From assembly GCA_030710605.1 (NCBI GenBank), contig CP092877.1:5505730-5569729 (forward strand): a stretch of 64,000 bases of DNA, given 5' to 3'. Positions 30,801-42,164 of this stretch are shown piece by piece. This DNA comes from Cordylochernes scorpioides. Taxonomy: Eukaryota; Arthropoda; Arachnida; Pseudoscorpiones; Chernetidae. The position numbers and the translations under genes were made by a program. The first letter of the stretch is position 1; each line of letters begins with the position of its first letter. The notes under the pieces are model-generated. The model did no database searches. It was not told the origin of the DNA and worked only from the letters and a program-made list of their open reading frames with translations.

Positions 30801-30938
30801 TTCTCACGCGATATTCGAAATTTTGTATAACATCTAAAGCACGAGTCACACACACAAAAATAATAGTTTATAATAGTCTATAATAGTTTCAAATTTTCAT
30901 AACAGAATGCATCATAATATATATACAATATGGGAATA

Positions 30939-31000
30939 TGAGAGGAATATTGTGTACCCTCTCCAACGGTCACAATGTGATCGAGACACATTTTGGATTC
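30939..31000 (+). repeat. internally deleted copy of the 29838-30161 LTR
   Basis: Joins the first 35 bp of that LTR (GAATATTGTGTACC, then GGTCACAATGTGATC) directly to its end GAGACACA and the following TTTTGGATTCGA. The roughly 280-bp middle is missing. Confidence 0.55.
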
Positions 31001-31414
31001 GATTTAAAAGTTCATTTTGAAATAAAGGTAAACGCAATATTTTGAGAGGCCGAACGCTTCTCCTTTCAGGTAGTTATTAGCTAGGCATGACGTAGTGCTG
31101 GCAAAGGGGACTGTTGATGAGGTTTTCTGAGACCGGATTTCATGATTTGTATGTATAGCCACCCTGAATATCTATTTATCTGTTAATACGGTACTAGTCA
31201 ATTCTTGAGGTCCAACCTCCATGGAATATTATCTCCTGTTTGACAGAGAGTTCTGATATATGATTATACTAGTATACATAAGCAAAGCTGTTTTTCAAAT
31301 GCATTAAAAGAATGATTCTCTTATCACATCTGTGCAGAACACAGAGTTGATTATAATCGATGTTATTTTTTTTCTAATCTACCGGACTGACAAAGAAAGG
31401 ATACATCAGATATT

Positions 31415-31514
31415 NNNNNNNNNNNNNNNNNNNNNNNNNNNNNNNNNNNNNNNNNNNNNNNNNNNNNNNNNNNNNNNNNNNNNNNNNNNNNNNNNNNNNN
31501 NNNNNNNNNNNNNN
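31415..31514. other. assembly gap (100 N)
   Basis: Exactly one hundred N, a conventional placeholder for a gap of unknown size. Any open frame crossing it is meaningless. The right edge resumes with TGCGTGTGTGTG, so a TG microsatellite probably caused the break. Confidence 0.99.
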
Positions 31515-31534
31515 TGCGTGTGTGTGAAAAAAAA

Positions 31535-31640
31535 ATAAAAACAGTCGGGTGTTGATATTAAAAGTAAGATTAGCATTTCTTGACGACTCACATGAGCATT
31601 TTAGATGGCAGAGCGCCATCTAGTAGAACAAAAATTAACG
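31535..31640 (+). repeat. fragment of the hammerhead satellite family
   Basis: GGGTGTTGATATTAAAAGTA, GCATTTCTTGACGACTCACA and TGGCAGAGCGCCATCTAGTA match the terminal block and palindrome of the 28.5-kb repeat. The ribozyme part is absent. Confidence 0.6.
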
Positions 31641-31644
31641 TTCA

Positions 31645-33335
31645 GTTGATTTTGTTGGAGATAAAGATAGAAATTAAAATATGCGCTGAGTATACAAGAA
31701 AAATAACAAGTTGACAGGACCATGTTTCATAATTACAAACGTATGTAAACAAAATGGCGGGAAGGCGGTCCAGGAGGGATCTATCATTTGGAGTCCACCT
31801 CTGAATTGCTAAAGAGATGTTTTTGTTGTTGTTGAACTTTTGCGTGAAAATCCAAAATATATATTGCACACTTTGGTTTCAGATTATGTTGTGGAAATAC
31901 CACTTCCGCTGAATTTATGTCTTTCGCATTGTTCAACCATGGTTTATACTTCGTCAATAAAGAAATGTGCTTTGCCTCACTTTATCTACAGAACCGCTAG
32001 CGCTATTACCGCAAGCTCTGTAACACTGCGTCGTCATATTTGATGTACACATGTCACTAATCGCTTTACTGAAAATTAATACACATTGTCAACACTAATT
32101 TTTATAATTATAAACTATTTCTTCAGACCTTGTAAGGCGATGATAAAACATTAAAGTTGGAGGGAATATCAGTGATGAAACCTAACAGTCTCAGTTTAAT
32201 GTCCAGACTTCTCTACTATTGCTTATTTTATGGTTATATTTTTCTACATGGTCCGTATTTAGCAAGGAAAACTGGGTAAGAGAGATTAGTGGGTAATAAA
32301 AAATGTTTATAAAATTGAATGAACAATAAAATGTTCTCAATAAATTTAAACAATTAATAAAAATCATGTTATGTGCTACTTGTCAAATTACTATTTCTCG
32401 ATATCTAAGAATCTCAGTGCCATCGAGTGAATATTTCAACAAAGAAAGAGGGAGACAAGGTAAAAAATACGGCGGGGAAAACATTTCTTACGTAAAATAT
32501 TTGTGGTGGCTCCACAAAAATCTCAGGTAGTGCTAAATCTCGCAGTGAATAGAGATGCCGGGTTTAGATTAGAAGCTTGCTTAGCAAGATACCGAGAAAG
32601 GAGTCGGGGAAAGTCCAAATTGTCAAAGTTGCCCCGGGCTCCCTTCCGCGGCTTTTTTGTTTGTTTTATCATCCCCGCGTGAAGTCCTGATTTGTCGGTT
32701 TATTCCGTTCCACCCCGAGAGCTTCTAATAGAATTTGTTGTGAACTATTCTCCTTATTTTGCCCCACACATATATCCCACATTTACTTATAAATATTATT
32801 TCATACATTAGAATACGGCTTAATATGGTGTTGACGTCGATATATTCATGAAATATATTTTTAATAAAATATAAATAATATTACATAGAGAGTAACTGTG
32901 TGTAAAATAATAATAAATATAATTGTTAAATGAATATATAATACTAATAAAAGTGAAATATAAAAATATATATAAATTGATTTTATAAATTATATATTCT
33001 AGGAATATAATTTCCACATTGAATATTTAGTATTTTACCACTGTAGCGCCTTTATATAGAGAAACTCATTTCCTCTAAAGCAATTTGATTATTTTCATTC
33101 ATCAAAATAGGATAAATATGAAATAACATTTTAAATTGTTATTAATATTGGTTTGAATATAGGCACCTTGATACCAGGTTTTCAACCAAACTGTTATATC
33201 AATTTCTTGAAATTTTTCATACGCATAAATGAAGGTAGGGAAGTGCAAAACTTTGTTTTGTGATTTAAAAAGTAAAACATTTCGTATTTTATATCCTAAA
33301 ATAACTGATATGTTGAATTGGGAAAAAAACGTTCC
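31645..33335. other. unassigned sequence with a GC-elevated island
   Basis: Mostly AT-rich. 32540-32720 is GC-elevated (TTGCCCCGGGCTCCCTTCCG) without a frame, so it may be a UTR, promoter or conserved non-coding element; no partner copy was seen. 31748-31760 has CAAAATGGCGGGAAGG, a YY1-like site. Confidence 0.35.
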
Positions 33336-33339
33336 TGTA

Positions 33340-33597
33340 TAAAGAAGCATCTTAGAAATCATAATTTCACGAATATTATTCACCTTTTATCTTTATCAAG
33401 TTAAATATATTGTTACGACGCTTCTAAGAAGCACCTTAGAAATCATAATTTCACGCTTATTCTTCACCTTTTATCTTTATCAAGTTAAATATATTGTTAC
33501 CGCGCTTCTAAGAAGCACCTTAGAAATCATAATTTCACGCTTATTCTTCACCTTTTATCTTTATCAAGTTAAATATATTGTTACGACGCTTCTCAGC
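33340..33597 (+). repeat. 84-bp tandem repeat, three copies
   Basis: Unit marker TTAGAAATCATAATTTCACG starts at 33352, 33436 and 33520, exactly 84 bp apart. The second and third units are almost identical. Each unit has the small palindrome GCTTCTAAGAAGC at its junction. Confidence 0.9.
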
Positions 33598-33724
33598 CGT
33601 CGATGTTTGCGTTCAAGGTTCCTAAGAGAACAATGTGAGTTCATTGTGGATACAGCTTAGTACTATATCATTCATTACAATAGCTTTAAAAGGGATATTA
33701 ATAACTATGTATAGTAGATGGATT

Positions 33725-33965
33725 TGCCTTCAATGTCTGCAATGGGAAGGTCCCTCCTTGTTCTTCCTACCCTGTCTTCTTGTTAATCGACACAGTCATA
33801 CTCTCGGGGATAACCTGCCGCGTCTTCTCTCGCCGTCAATATCTAAAACTGTCTTGTCCCCCACATTGGATGCCGTTCTGGCGCCTGTCCTCCCCACACA
33901 CATGTGGGCCATCCTCCCGTAGCCGGTGTCCATCCATCTTGCCACAACTTCACCCTGGGATCCCT
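33725..33965 (+). repeat. LTR-like dispersed repeat R3, copy 1
   Basis: A pyrimidine-rich block (GCGTCTTCTCTCGCCGTCAA, CCCCCACATTGGATGCCGTT, TGGCGCCTGTCC, ACACATGTGGGCCA) aligns with 38670-38800. TGGCGCC just after the block resembles a retroelement primer-binding site. Not resolved further. Confidence 0.45.
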
Positions 33966-34369
33966 GCCTCTCGGATATCTTGTCATACAGTGAGGAGGGG
34001 AGTATACATATTACAATATTTAAAATAAGCTCAGAGCTCTAGCTATCTCTCTAGGTCTCATTAGTGTAACAGGAATCAGTATACCTATATATGTGGATAA
34101 AGGCTACGTCTTCCTTTAAAAAGGCGTACACACCAAGTACAAGTTTATATTTGACATTTCTATGTAGAACGCGCATATAAAAATAAATGAAATTGTCACA
34201 AAAAAACTACTTAAGAATATTGAAAAAAAAAGTTAACTGCATATCATGGTTTGGGATATGGCTATATATTGATCAGCATGATATTTGAATAAATCAAATA
34301 ATTAGATATGTTAAAAGTGATTTATCGTAAAGATAGAGGCTGCCTGACCGGCATTCATAGTTCTTCAAA

Positions 34370-34500
34370 TTAAAGATACTTCGGCCAGTAGATCTTTTTT
34401 ATTGTCTCGGCCTTTTGACAAAAATATTTTGTCCTCGTCAGAAGCGAACAAAAATTAAAACATTTGGAAAAGCGTTAAAAATTATTTTAAGGCTCTTTGG
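34370..34500 (-). mobile_element. Penelope-like terminal-repeat fragment with degenerate hammerhead motif
   Basis: Second copy of the 30670-30800 repeat. The motif at 34413-34441 (minus) keeps CUGACGA and the GACAAAA/UUUUGUC stem but has AAAA in place of GAAA, so it is inactive. Confidence 0.6.
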
Positions 34501-35295
34501 TAAATTTAAAGTGATTTAGATATATTTATGAAGTTTAAATCATCTTTAATGTCATCACTTAATATCGAACTATTCAAATCCTTTTCTTGTGATATAACAT
34601 ATTCTCATAATCACTACTTAAATATGTTGGAAGAAGCTGCTCAATCAATGCTCAACTCTGAGACACCCAACGGTGGGAAAACGCGGCATCAAGATACAAC
34701 TAGATGTATCTACATAAACCTGTAGGTAAATCGATCATTCTTCTTTCAATTATATAGCCAATTCAATGCTCAACTTTTCCAGAAGTTTTCCTGTTGAATC
34801 ATAAACATCACTCTTATCCAGCAGGTATTCTAAAGGAATTATACATTTATATATCGCATTGGGTAAACCTGTGCTTAGGACCACATATCCAATTGGTGGA
34901 CTTTTGGATGCATATTTCCAATTAATAGATGCTAGAAATTCTGAAAAAGATACATATAAATGCGCATTTATTTTATTAACTAAGGTTATTTGAAAACAAT
35001 TTATATTACATATCAGGAAATCTCTTACACATTATGGAATATATAAATATATGAACAGATAGAATATATATTTATATATATTGATGAAGGCCAAAGCACG
35101 AAATCATGGTATACAGGTTGGCATTTTATCTGAATCTGACAAAACTAGTGTTGGGGCTCATTCCTTATCATAACCATTAAGGGTTTCATAAGAGTGATGC
35201 AATAGTGCCATCATTCTGTTGCACATTTAAAGGGAGAAGTGCCTCTCTTTTGGTATATTTATAATATATGTTTCTATATTTTTAAAATAGAATCA
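34501..35295. other. AT-rich spacer
   Basis: Nothing coding recognised; short AT microsatellites near 35040-35090. Confidence 0.4.
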
Positions 35296-35298
35296 ATA

Positions 35299-36685
35299 CA
35301 CACTGCGGGCCACCCAACACCAAGAAAGACAAGAGATATCACAGCAACATTTATTTTGTAGATTACATGTTGACCAAGTATCAAATGATTAAATTTATAG
35401 ACTTCTGCGAAGTGTGGTTCCTGCCAGAGTCAGTAGCTACTATTGTTGGAGATCACCGCTGCCACACGCCTCGGCATTGATTCAAAGAGACTTTGGATGT
35501 GTTCTGGTGTACAGAAGACCAGGCAGCTTCCACACATTCCCAAAGTTGATCTGGTGTGGCAGCTGGGGATGTAATCTGGGTCAATCGTTGAACAACCACG
35601 GAACGCATGTTTTCTATCGGCGAAAGATCCGGAGAGCGAGTCGGCCAGGAAAGCAATTCAATCTGGCGATTGACGAAGAACCTTTGTACAATGCGTGTCA
35701 CGGGTGGTCGCACTTTATCCTGTTGATATATGGCTGTGAGCAAGTCCTGAAGGTGAGGAAGGACAACTGGTTCCAACACTTCGGAGATGTAGCATTGGCT
35801 TTTTAAGGTACCGGCAATGCGTACTAGAGGAGTGCGAGTGTGATATCCAATACCGCCCCATACCATAATACCCGGTGAAACCAGTGTGGCGGTGCATAAC
35901 ACAGCTGTTCAGCATCCTCTCTCCACGGTGTCTCCAGACTCAAATCCGACCACCGTGCTGTTGCAGACAGAAGCGTGACTTGTCAGTAAAGACAATTTCA
36001 TTCCATTCTGCCATCCACATCCTTCTTTCAACGCACCATTGGCGGCGGAGACGTCTGTGGTTCTGAGTCAAGGGTAGACGAAGCAATGGATGTCTTGCGG
36101 ACAGACCACTCTGCTGTAAACGGCGTCGAATGGTACGCGCAGACACTGGATGATGCGTTACAGACTGAATGTGCTGTGCTACGGTTCATGATGTGACTGA
36201 GCGATCTGTCACTGTCATGCGCACAATTTGTCTGTCAGCACGTGAAGTAGTGCACTTGGGTGTATGCGATCGAACACGTCGGTCCGTCGTACCTTCCTGT
36301 ATCCAACGATCACATATCCGCATTACAGTTGTTTGGAGTCGTCCAACACGACTACCGATTTCCCTGAAAGATAATCCACAATCTCGGTAGGCCACTATCC
36401 TTCCTCTGTCAAACTCGGATACTTGATCAAAAGATGATCGCTGTTTTCTAAGAGGCCTAATTGATCAGTTGTTTTAAACACAATAAAAACACAATTGCCA
36501 AACTAGAAATCGTCGAATTCTCCAAGCCTTAAATAGTGCTATGAAGTGGAGCCACGGTGATGTGCGTCTGCGCTGAAATTCTAATCATTTGAATATCTCA
36601 TCTCCGCTAATGCATGTTGTAAATTTCATGCTATTTGCATGCTTCTTTCAGGGTGTTGAATTTACGGTGGCCAGATGTTTATATA
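35299..36685 (-). mobile_element. Tc1-like DNA transposon
   Basis: About 1.39 kb with transposase on the minus strand. The ends carry weakly matching inverted repeats: CACACTGCGGGCCACCCAAC next to TA on the left, and a GGTGTTGAATTTACGGTGGC CAGATG block on the right, sharing the GGCCAC and CAACACC parts. Terminal boundaries are approximate, especially on the right. Confidence 0.75.
35410..36395 (-). pseudogene. Tc1-like transposase, frameshifted
   Basis: Starts at 36395 with MAYRDCGLSFREIGSRVGRL, the first helix-turn-helix of the paired-like domain. A frame change follows; 36146-35940 continues with MSARTIRRRLQQSGLSARHP (second helix-turn-helix) and EIVFTDKSRFCLQ (first catalytic Asp). 35902-35453 carries SPGIMVWGGIGY, YQQDKVRPPV (second Asp, usual Asn replaced by Lys) and RSPDLSPIENM, the DD34E-type third box with Glu. 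All domains are present in order, with two or more frame changes. The sequence is closest to Tc1-like elements I associate with spiders. Confidence 0.85.
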
Positions 36686-36769
36686 TATCATTAAAATAGG
36701 GCTTTGGATTATAATGTTTAATAACTCTCCAATATTTCGACGAGTCATACGCCTATCTTCTACCGGGAT

Positions 36770-36790
36770 TCACACACACACACACACAAA
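36770..36790 (+). repeat. CA microsatellite
   Basis: About nine CA dinucleotides. Confidence 0.9.
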
Positions 36791-36957
36791 CCTTATAAAT
36801 AAATTATCCTTTTTTTAATTAATGTATTAAAAATGGATTGCTCTATTTTCACCATATATACAAGTACTTGTTTATATTATGAAAATAGAGAAATCCATAA
36901 ATATATCTTTAAATAAAATGGCATCATGCTAAATTATATTTTCATTTTCACTATATA

Positions 36958-38255
36958 CAGAGGGTGTTTCCTTTCAAATGAAACGATTTCAAACGTCCGT
37001 TAGAACTTTATTTTTCGAACGTGAATTTTTTTCATGTGTTCTATGTGCTTCCCCTTCTTCTTGGCTATCTCCCTGCATCGGACTTTCCAAGCTGCGAATA
37101 CTTCCTTGACTTTGGAGAGCGAAACATTCGACCACTCCTCTTGTGCGGCTTTCCAAAGTCCGGCCTCAGGTTTGGGACGTCGGTTGAAGAGCCGTTGTTT
37201 CAACATACCGAACCCGTAAAAATCCAGTGGGCTGGCGTCGGGAGACTTCACTGGAATGTCCGAGTTCCTGATAAAATTTAGGCCTAGGGTGTCCTTCATT
37301 TCTTGTAGGAACTGTTGGGTTTTGTTGGAGGTATGGGAAGAGGCTTTGTCGTGATGAAGGAACACTTTGTCCATTTCCCCTGGGTAAAGGTCCTTCAGTT
37401 GTTCGATGACAGGTTTCAGAACGCATTCTATATAGAATTCTGAGTTCACCTTCACCTTCGATGGAACCTTTATGAGCGGAAGGACTCCACGGCCAGTCAT
37501 TACCCCGACAACCATGAAACCTTTAGGGAAAGTTTCGGAGCATTGGTGAACCCAATTATCCGGGACCTGATTGCCTCTTTTGATGTAACAGATCTTCCGG
37601 ATTCCATTGCAATACGTCACATACATCCATGCTTCGTCCAATGTTGCAGTATATTCCGATCTGGAACCGGCCAGGTGTTCCTCATAGAGCTTCCGGGCAT
37701 TCGTTGCACGGTTTTTCATGTGGAAAGGGGGTGAGCTTGTGAACCTTGCCTTTTCGTCGGGTATCCAGTTCCAAATCTTTGTGAATGATGTTATTTATCG
37801 TTTTTAGCGATGTTCCACACATTCTGGAAAGTTGGCGCTGAGATGGTGGATTTTCAGTAGTTGCTAGCCGCTTTACCTTGGAAACCGTGGCGGGGGTCCG
37901 CACCGGACGTGGTCGATCGACTTGAAATTTTTGCCCATTGGATTCAGCTTCCCTTTTCTTTCCGATGCCATTTACTACCCTACATATTGTAGCTTTGCCA
38001 ACATCTAGTCCTTCTGCTTTTAGCTTTTTCACTATGACGCTATAACTGTTTCCTTCTTTGGAAAGGGTCCGAATTGTTTGTTCGACTTGGAGCGTTAGTC
38101 TCTCTCCCACCATGTTGCAAAAATCATGATACCTGATGAAAATGAATTCTCCAGAAGATTCTAGATCTATTGGAACCAGTGTCGTGTGCAGCATGCCTGC
38201 ACGTGCAAAACGCGAGCGCGCGAAAATCGTTTCATTTGAAAGGAAACACCCTCCG
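36958..38255 (-). mobile_element. mariner-type transposon, copy 2, nearly intact
   Basis: 1298 bp with inverted repeats of about 32 bp (GGGTGTTTCCTTTCAAATGA and beyond) differing by one base at the second position (CAG versus CGG), each flanked by TA (36956-36957 and 38256-38257). It shares the CAGAGGGTGT tip with copy 1 at 1757. The internal transposase is on the minus strand and has only one frameshift. Confidence 0.92.
37000..38194 (-). pseudogene. mariner-type (DD36D) transposase, single frameshift
   Basis: N-terminal half: candidate starts at 38194 (MLHTTLVPID) or 38113 (MVGERLTLQVEQTIRTLSKE); the latter fits mariner proteins better. DNA-binding helices include SYSVIVKKLKAEGLDVGKAT and RQLSRMCGTSLKTINNI. 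A frame change lies in the overlap 37682-37719, next to an A5 run. The catalytic half (37719-37000) has TLDEAWMYV (Asp 1), KGFMVVGVMTGRG, VFLHHDKASSHTS (Asp 2) and KSPDASPLDFYGFG (Asp 3). The last two Asp are separated by 36 residues, as in copy 1. The C-terminus ends in a basic stretch (KKKGKHIEHMKKIHV). Only the one-base frameshift separates it from an intact gene, and an assembly error there is possible. Confidence 0.9.
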
Positions 38256-38528
38256 TATATTCTGGAGTAACATGTATGAAATGTTATATACATTGGAAAA
38301 CTTCTCTCCACATTCATACTATTTTTTTTTTTCATATTGTGTCTTTACTCTTAGTTCATGATAATGTCAAGTCGTACCCAGACGCTGTTCGTGTTCTTTG
38401 TCTGATCAGGGTGGCACAAAAAAAAAGCACACGCGAGTTTGTAAGAGATGCAGCAGAAATTAGAGATTTTTTATACTTTGCACTGAACAGATGAAGTACT
38501 TGTCTTCAACTTCCCGTCAAAAGAATTC

Positions 38529-38800
38529 TTGGCGCCGTGGATGTCACTCTTGTGAAACGTCCCGCTCCTCACTATACACGTCCAGTTTTGGTTACACAGG
38601 CTTGTAGGTCGCTCCGATGTCAGGCTCTCCTGGCACCGTCTTGTATGATCATCCACACACCCGGAGGCAACACGCTGCGTCTTCTACTGTAGATGTCGAT
38701 GTTACCAGACTATCTGCAGATGTCCAGACTGTCTCTTCACCCCCACACTGGTGTACCGTTTTTGGCGCCTTTCCCTCACACATGGGCCAAAAAAGAATTG
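38529..38800 (+). repeat. LTR-like dispersed repeat R3, copy 2
   Basis: Starts with TTGGCGCCGTGGATGTCACT, shared with the Helentron-type element at 27698. The second half (GCGTCTTCTACTGTAGATGT, CCCCCACACTGGTGTACCGT, TGGCGCCTTTCCC) aligns with 33800-33920. Origin unclear: LTR plus leader of an unidentified retroelement is most likely. Confidence 0.45.
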
Positions 38801-38929
38801 AGTAATAAAACCAAAAGGATGCTTCTAAAACCAAATAATTTCAAAGGATTAAATCAAAAAAATATATTTTGCGAATTTAAAATAAATTTGTATTACTTCT
38901 AAGAGATTTTATAAATATACGTAATATAT

Positions 38930-39535
38930 ATATAGTATATTTTAAACTGTATGCCACTTTTAGTATATGTCACATATCTTCCAATAGGTTAGAGCCGATA
39001 CCTTAAAATATCCTACCCTTCTATTGAAATGTACACTATTTCTATTTACTACCACCCCATATTTTGTATATAAACTATTTGTATTTTAACCCCCTATTTG
39101 AATTTCAAACTAAAAATGGTAACGTCAAAATAAAGATCCAAAGAGTGTTCGGTCAGCTGGTGGCAGGGACAGAGGGGAGGAAAAAGGCAACGCCCAGCCC
39201 ATGTGGGGTCCCGAGGGACATTTTTATAGACGACCCCTGTAAACAGGGCAGGTTTTGGCAGAGGGTCAGCAGATGTTCTAGGGTGTGGCCATCGGCAGGC
39301 GGTTCTGTCTCTCACACAGTCTCGCTCTCCATGTCTCGGTGATAAGCATCCAAGTTTGTGTCATGGCCTCTACCTCTGTCCCGTGGGCTGTCCCCGATCA
39401 CTCTCTGTGCTAAAATCTAGCCCTGCCTCTGCTTCTTGTTGTCCGCGTGTGGGAAGAACATCAACACTCGCCTCACGTACACGACTGCCAGCTTATCCAT
39501 TCGTCGGCCCATTTGCAACAATATTACATATATAT
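38930..39535 (+). repeat. LTR-like dispersed repeat R1, copy 1
   Basis: About 600 bp, AT-rich first half, GC-rich second half with a TATA-like TTTTTATAGACGACC near 39222 and the shared block CCATGTCTCGGTGATAAGCA. Ends in CAACAATATTACA. Copies lie at 50665-51180 (same strand) and 62028-62345 (opposite strand); in all three the TTTTTATAG element is kept. Consistent with an LTR promoter, but no internal genes are attached. Confidence 0.65.
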
Positions 39536-40465
39536 ATAATTTATAGAAATGAATTTTAAACAATTTTTTTCAAAATAAGCAACTACAATAACAGCATCAC
39601 AAGTTTGGGATGATTTAAATTGAAATTGAAAAGGTCTTTCCATCATAAATATGAAAGTTTAAAATTGAATTGACAATTTTTTTTATGAAATTTCTATCAA
39701 AAAGTGTGAAATGTTGTTAACCAATATTTTAAATAATATGTGCGATAGATTCTAAAATTTAGCAAAACCGCAAGAATCTATAATAAAAAAAGTTTTATTG
39801 ACGCTTTTTTTATATTAATACAACTTTTTTAAATTCAGTGAAGCACTAGAGAAGCGCCTAGTTCTAAATCCTACCATGACAAGAGTTTACTAATAAAACT
39901 GTGTTGATCAATCTAATGGCACAAATCTGATGATCAGTACGATTCTCAAATCAACCAATCGATAGAAGTTTAATGGAAAATTTAAATCCCACTCGGACCT
40001 ACCACCGGGACTCTTTCTCCTGATATTCTAGAAAAACAGAAAGGGGATTTGGTCGAGGAAAATTTCATTAGGTTCAATAAACAAGATGGTGGAGGTAATC
40101 AGCGAGTTTTAATTACGACCAGGTATCTATTCTGCTTCAATTTTGGAGATGCTCTAAGTATTTAACATCCGTCTTTAAGCTCTGCTTTTCTAATTTATAG
40201 TTAACTAATTTTGCTTCTCTACCTAGTTTAATGTTTTTATATATTTATTTCTTGTGTTAGTTTCGTTGATTATGGTCTCAGCACTGTTTCTAGTAATTGG
40301 CTGAAATTTGTAATAGTCTTCTTTGTTTTCTCTATTGAGTAGAACGATTATTGGCAAAATTGGAATCTCATAGTCCTGTAGCATATCTTCACTATTTATT
40401 CCACATTATATTATATAAAATGTCACATATATAATATATATGTGAAAAAACAATTAAAAATGAAA
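39536..40465. other. AT-rich spacer
   Basis: No recognised feature. Confidence 0.4.
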
Positions 40466-40474
40466 TAATAAGAA

Positions 40475-40590
40475 AGTTCAGGTGTAGGTATTAAAATCAA
40501 AAAGGCATTTCCTGACCACACTCACATCAGCTTTTTAGATGAGAGAGAGAGAGAGCGCCATCTAGTGGAAAATAAATCAACTAGACGTGC
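40475..40590 (+). repeat. fragment of the hammerhead satellite family
   Basis: AGTTCAGGTGTAGGTATTAA, GGCATTTCCTGACCAC and GAGCGCCATCTAGTGG correspond to the terminal block and palindrome of the 28.5-kb repeat, with a GA microsatellite expanded inside. No ribozyme core. Confidence 0.6.
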
Positions 40591-40609
40591 CAAATGTTCT
40601 TTAAAGGTC

Positions 40610-42160
40610 GATCAACTGGCTAAAACGTCGTCTAAGTAGCATAAACAGATGTTCCATTTTGATCCCGAAGGATGTTTTCTGTTATTCGCTCGAAAGTTGA
40701 TGGCGCATTACATAATCCGAACAGCATTACATTAAATTCGTGAAGACCGTCCGAAGTGATAAATGCCGTTTCCTCCTGGGCCTTATCGTCTACTTCAATT
40801 TACCAGTAATTATATTTCATATCCATCGGGGTAAGTACCAAGATACAGCGAGGGTGTCCAGCGCGTCTTTGATACGAGGGTGAGGGTAAACATCTTTCTT
40901 TTTAATTTTTGTTTAAACGACGATAGTCGACACAGAATCTCAACAAGTTGTCCTTCTCACTAATATACCGGGGGAAGCCCATGAACTTGATGATGGCCGG
41001 ATGATTTTAGTTTCTGCGGGAGACACTCTATAAGAAAGCTGTCTATAGGCGGGTAATCACTTGTTTTCTATTTTATGCTTCATTTCGCCAGAGACAGGGA
41101 AACTATTTTTCTCAAAGTCGGGTATATTGGCACGTGAGTAATTTATTTTTCTTTGTTTACTCCAAATGAGTAGATATCATTGAACTTAGCCATCCTCTCA
41201 CATTTGGGGAAGTTGCTTAATCTTTTACAGCTATTTCAAAACGAGCGTCAAGATTAGAATGCTCCCTACTTCTAGATCTTGCATTGCTCCTACCTTCATG
41301 TCCGAAGGTATCACTTGAGTCTATTGGGTACTGTTAGTCACCCATTACACCGCTCTGTCATGTAAGAACCTAACCAATTAGGAGGGAATAAAAAGTAATT
41401 TCTACAATTGCAGGTGTTTGGAACCCGTAACGACTACAGCTCTGCTGACAAATACATCCTCGTTGGTGAAAATTGTTTTGCCAGAAGATTTCGGCGGTAT
41501 GACACAGTCCATACAGCACAAAGTTTCAGGTCTTTCCATTCGTAAGAATTTTAAGCTTCGCTTAAATACAATTTGTTTTTCCCACAATGGCATCTGTGGT
41601 TATGAAGAAATCCCAGCCCATAACATCGTGTCTACATTCAGCAGTTGCTACAAATAAAACCAATATCGAGTCCTTTGATTTGAACTTCTAAAGAACACTT
41701 ACCAAGGGTCACGATAGGCTTCTTCTCCGCGGATCTTAGAAGTGATCCATTTTATTTAAAAACTGGAGCCTTTATAGAACGTCTGAAAGATTCGGAAATT
41801 ACTGAGTAATCAGCGCCGGAGTCCACAAGAGCTTGTACATTTCGTCCTTGTATGTTGACAGATATCCAGTTCTCTTCCATTGTAGCGGCTATACGGCAGG
41901 GAGGATTTTGGTCTATGGTGGCCTCACCTCCAGAGTACCCGCCTTCTAGTTTTCCTCACTGCGGCGACTGGGCGAGCGGTGGGACGGCGAGCAGAGGACT
42001 GCGAGGTTCTTCTGGCGACTTGGGATGTTCCTCAATGATCCTATGGACATTCTCTATCTAATTGAGTAGTTATGAGAATGTCGCGAGAGGAACATTATTG
42101 TAATCCAACTGACGTTGACCCCTTTCCCCAGAGCGATTTCTTCTATTACGTAAAAAAGCT
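40610..42160 (-). pseudogene. Ty3-type gag-pol remnant
   Basis: On the minus strand, from 41880 the protease is well preserved: WISVNIQGRNVQALVDSGAD followed by YSVISESF, almost the same motif as the young element at 5-10.8 kb. 41593-41402 reads CVIPPKSSGKTIFTNEDVFV, the protease-RT linker. 40780-40660 has MLFGLCNAPSTFERITENIL, the RT block before the active site. The YxDD box and everything after about 40610 are missing. Upstream (42160-41900) the likely Gag part is unreadable. Many stops and frame changes; an old relative of the intact family. Confidence 0.8.
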
Positions 42161-42164
42161 TTCG

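Noticed and set aside
31332..31619. Open frames spanning the N run
   Set aside because: They read through 100 unknown bases and have no real sequence support.
33340..33597. CRISPR array
   Set aside because: The repeats are contiguous 84-bp tandem units without spacers, in a eukaryotic genome.
35414..35806. Plus-strand 130-codon frame
   Set aside because: Antisense of the Tc1-like transposase.
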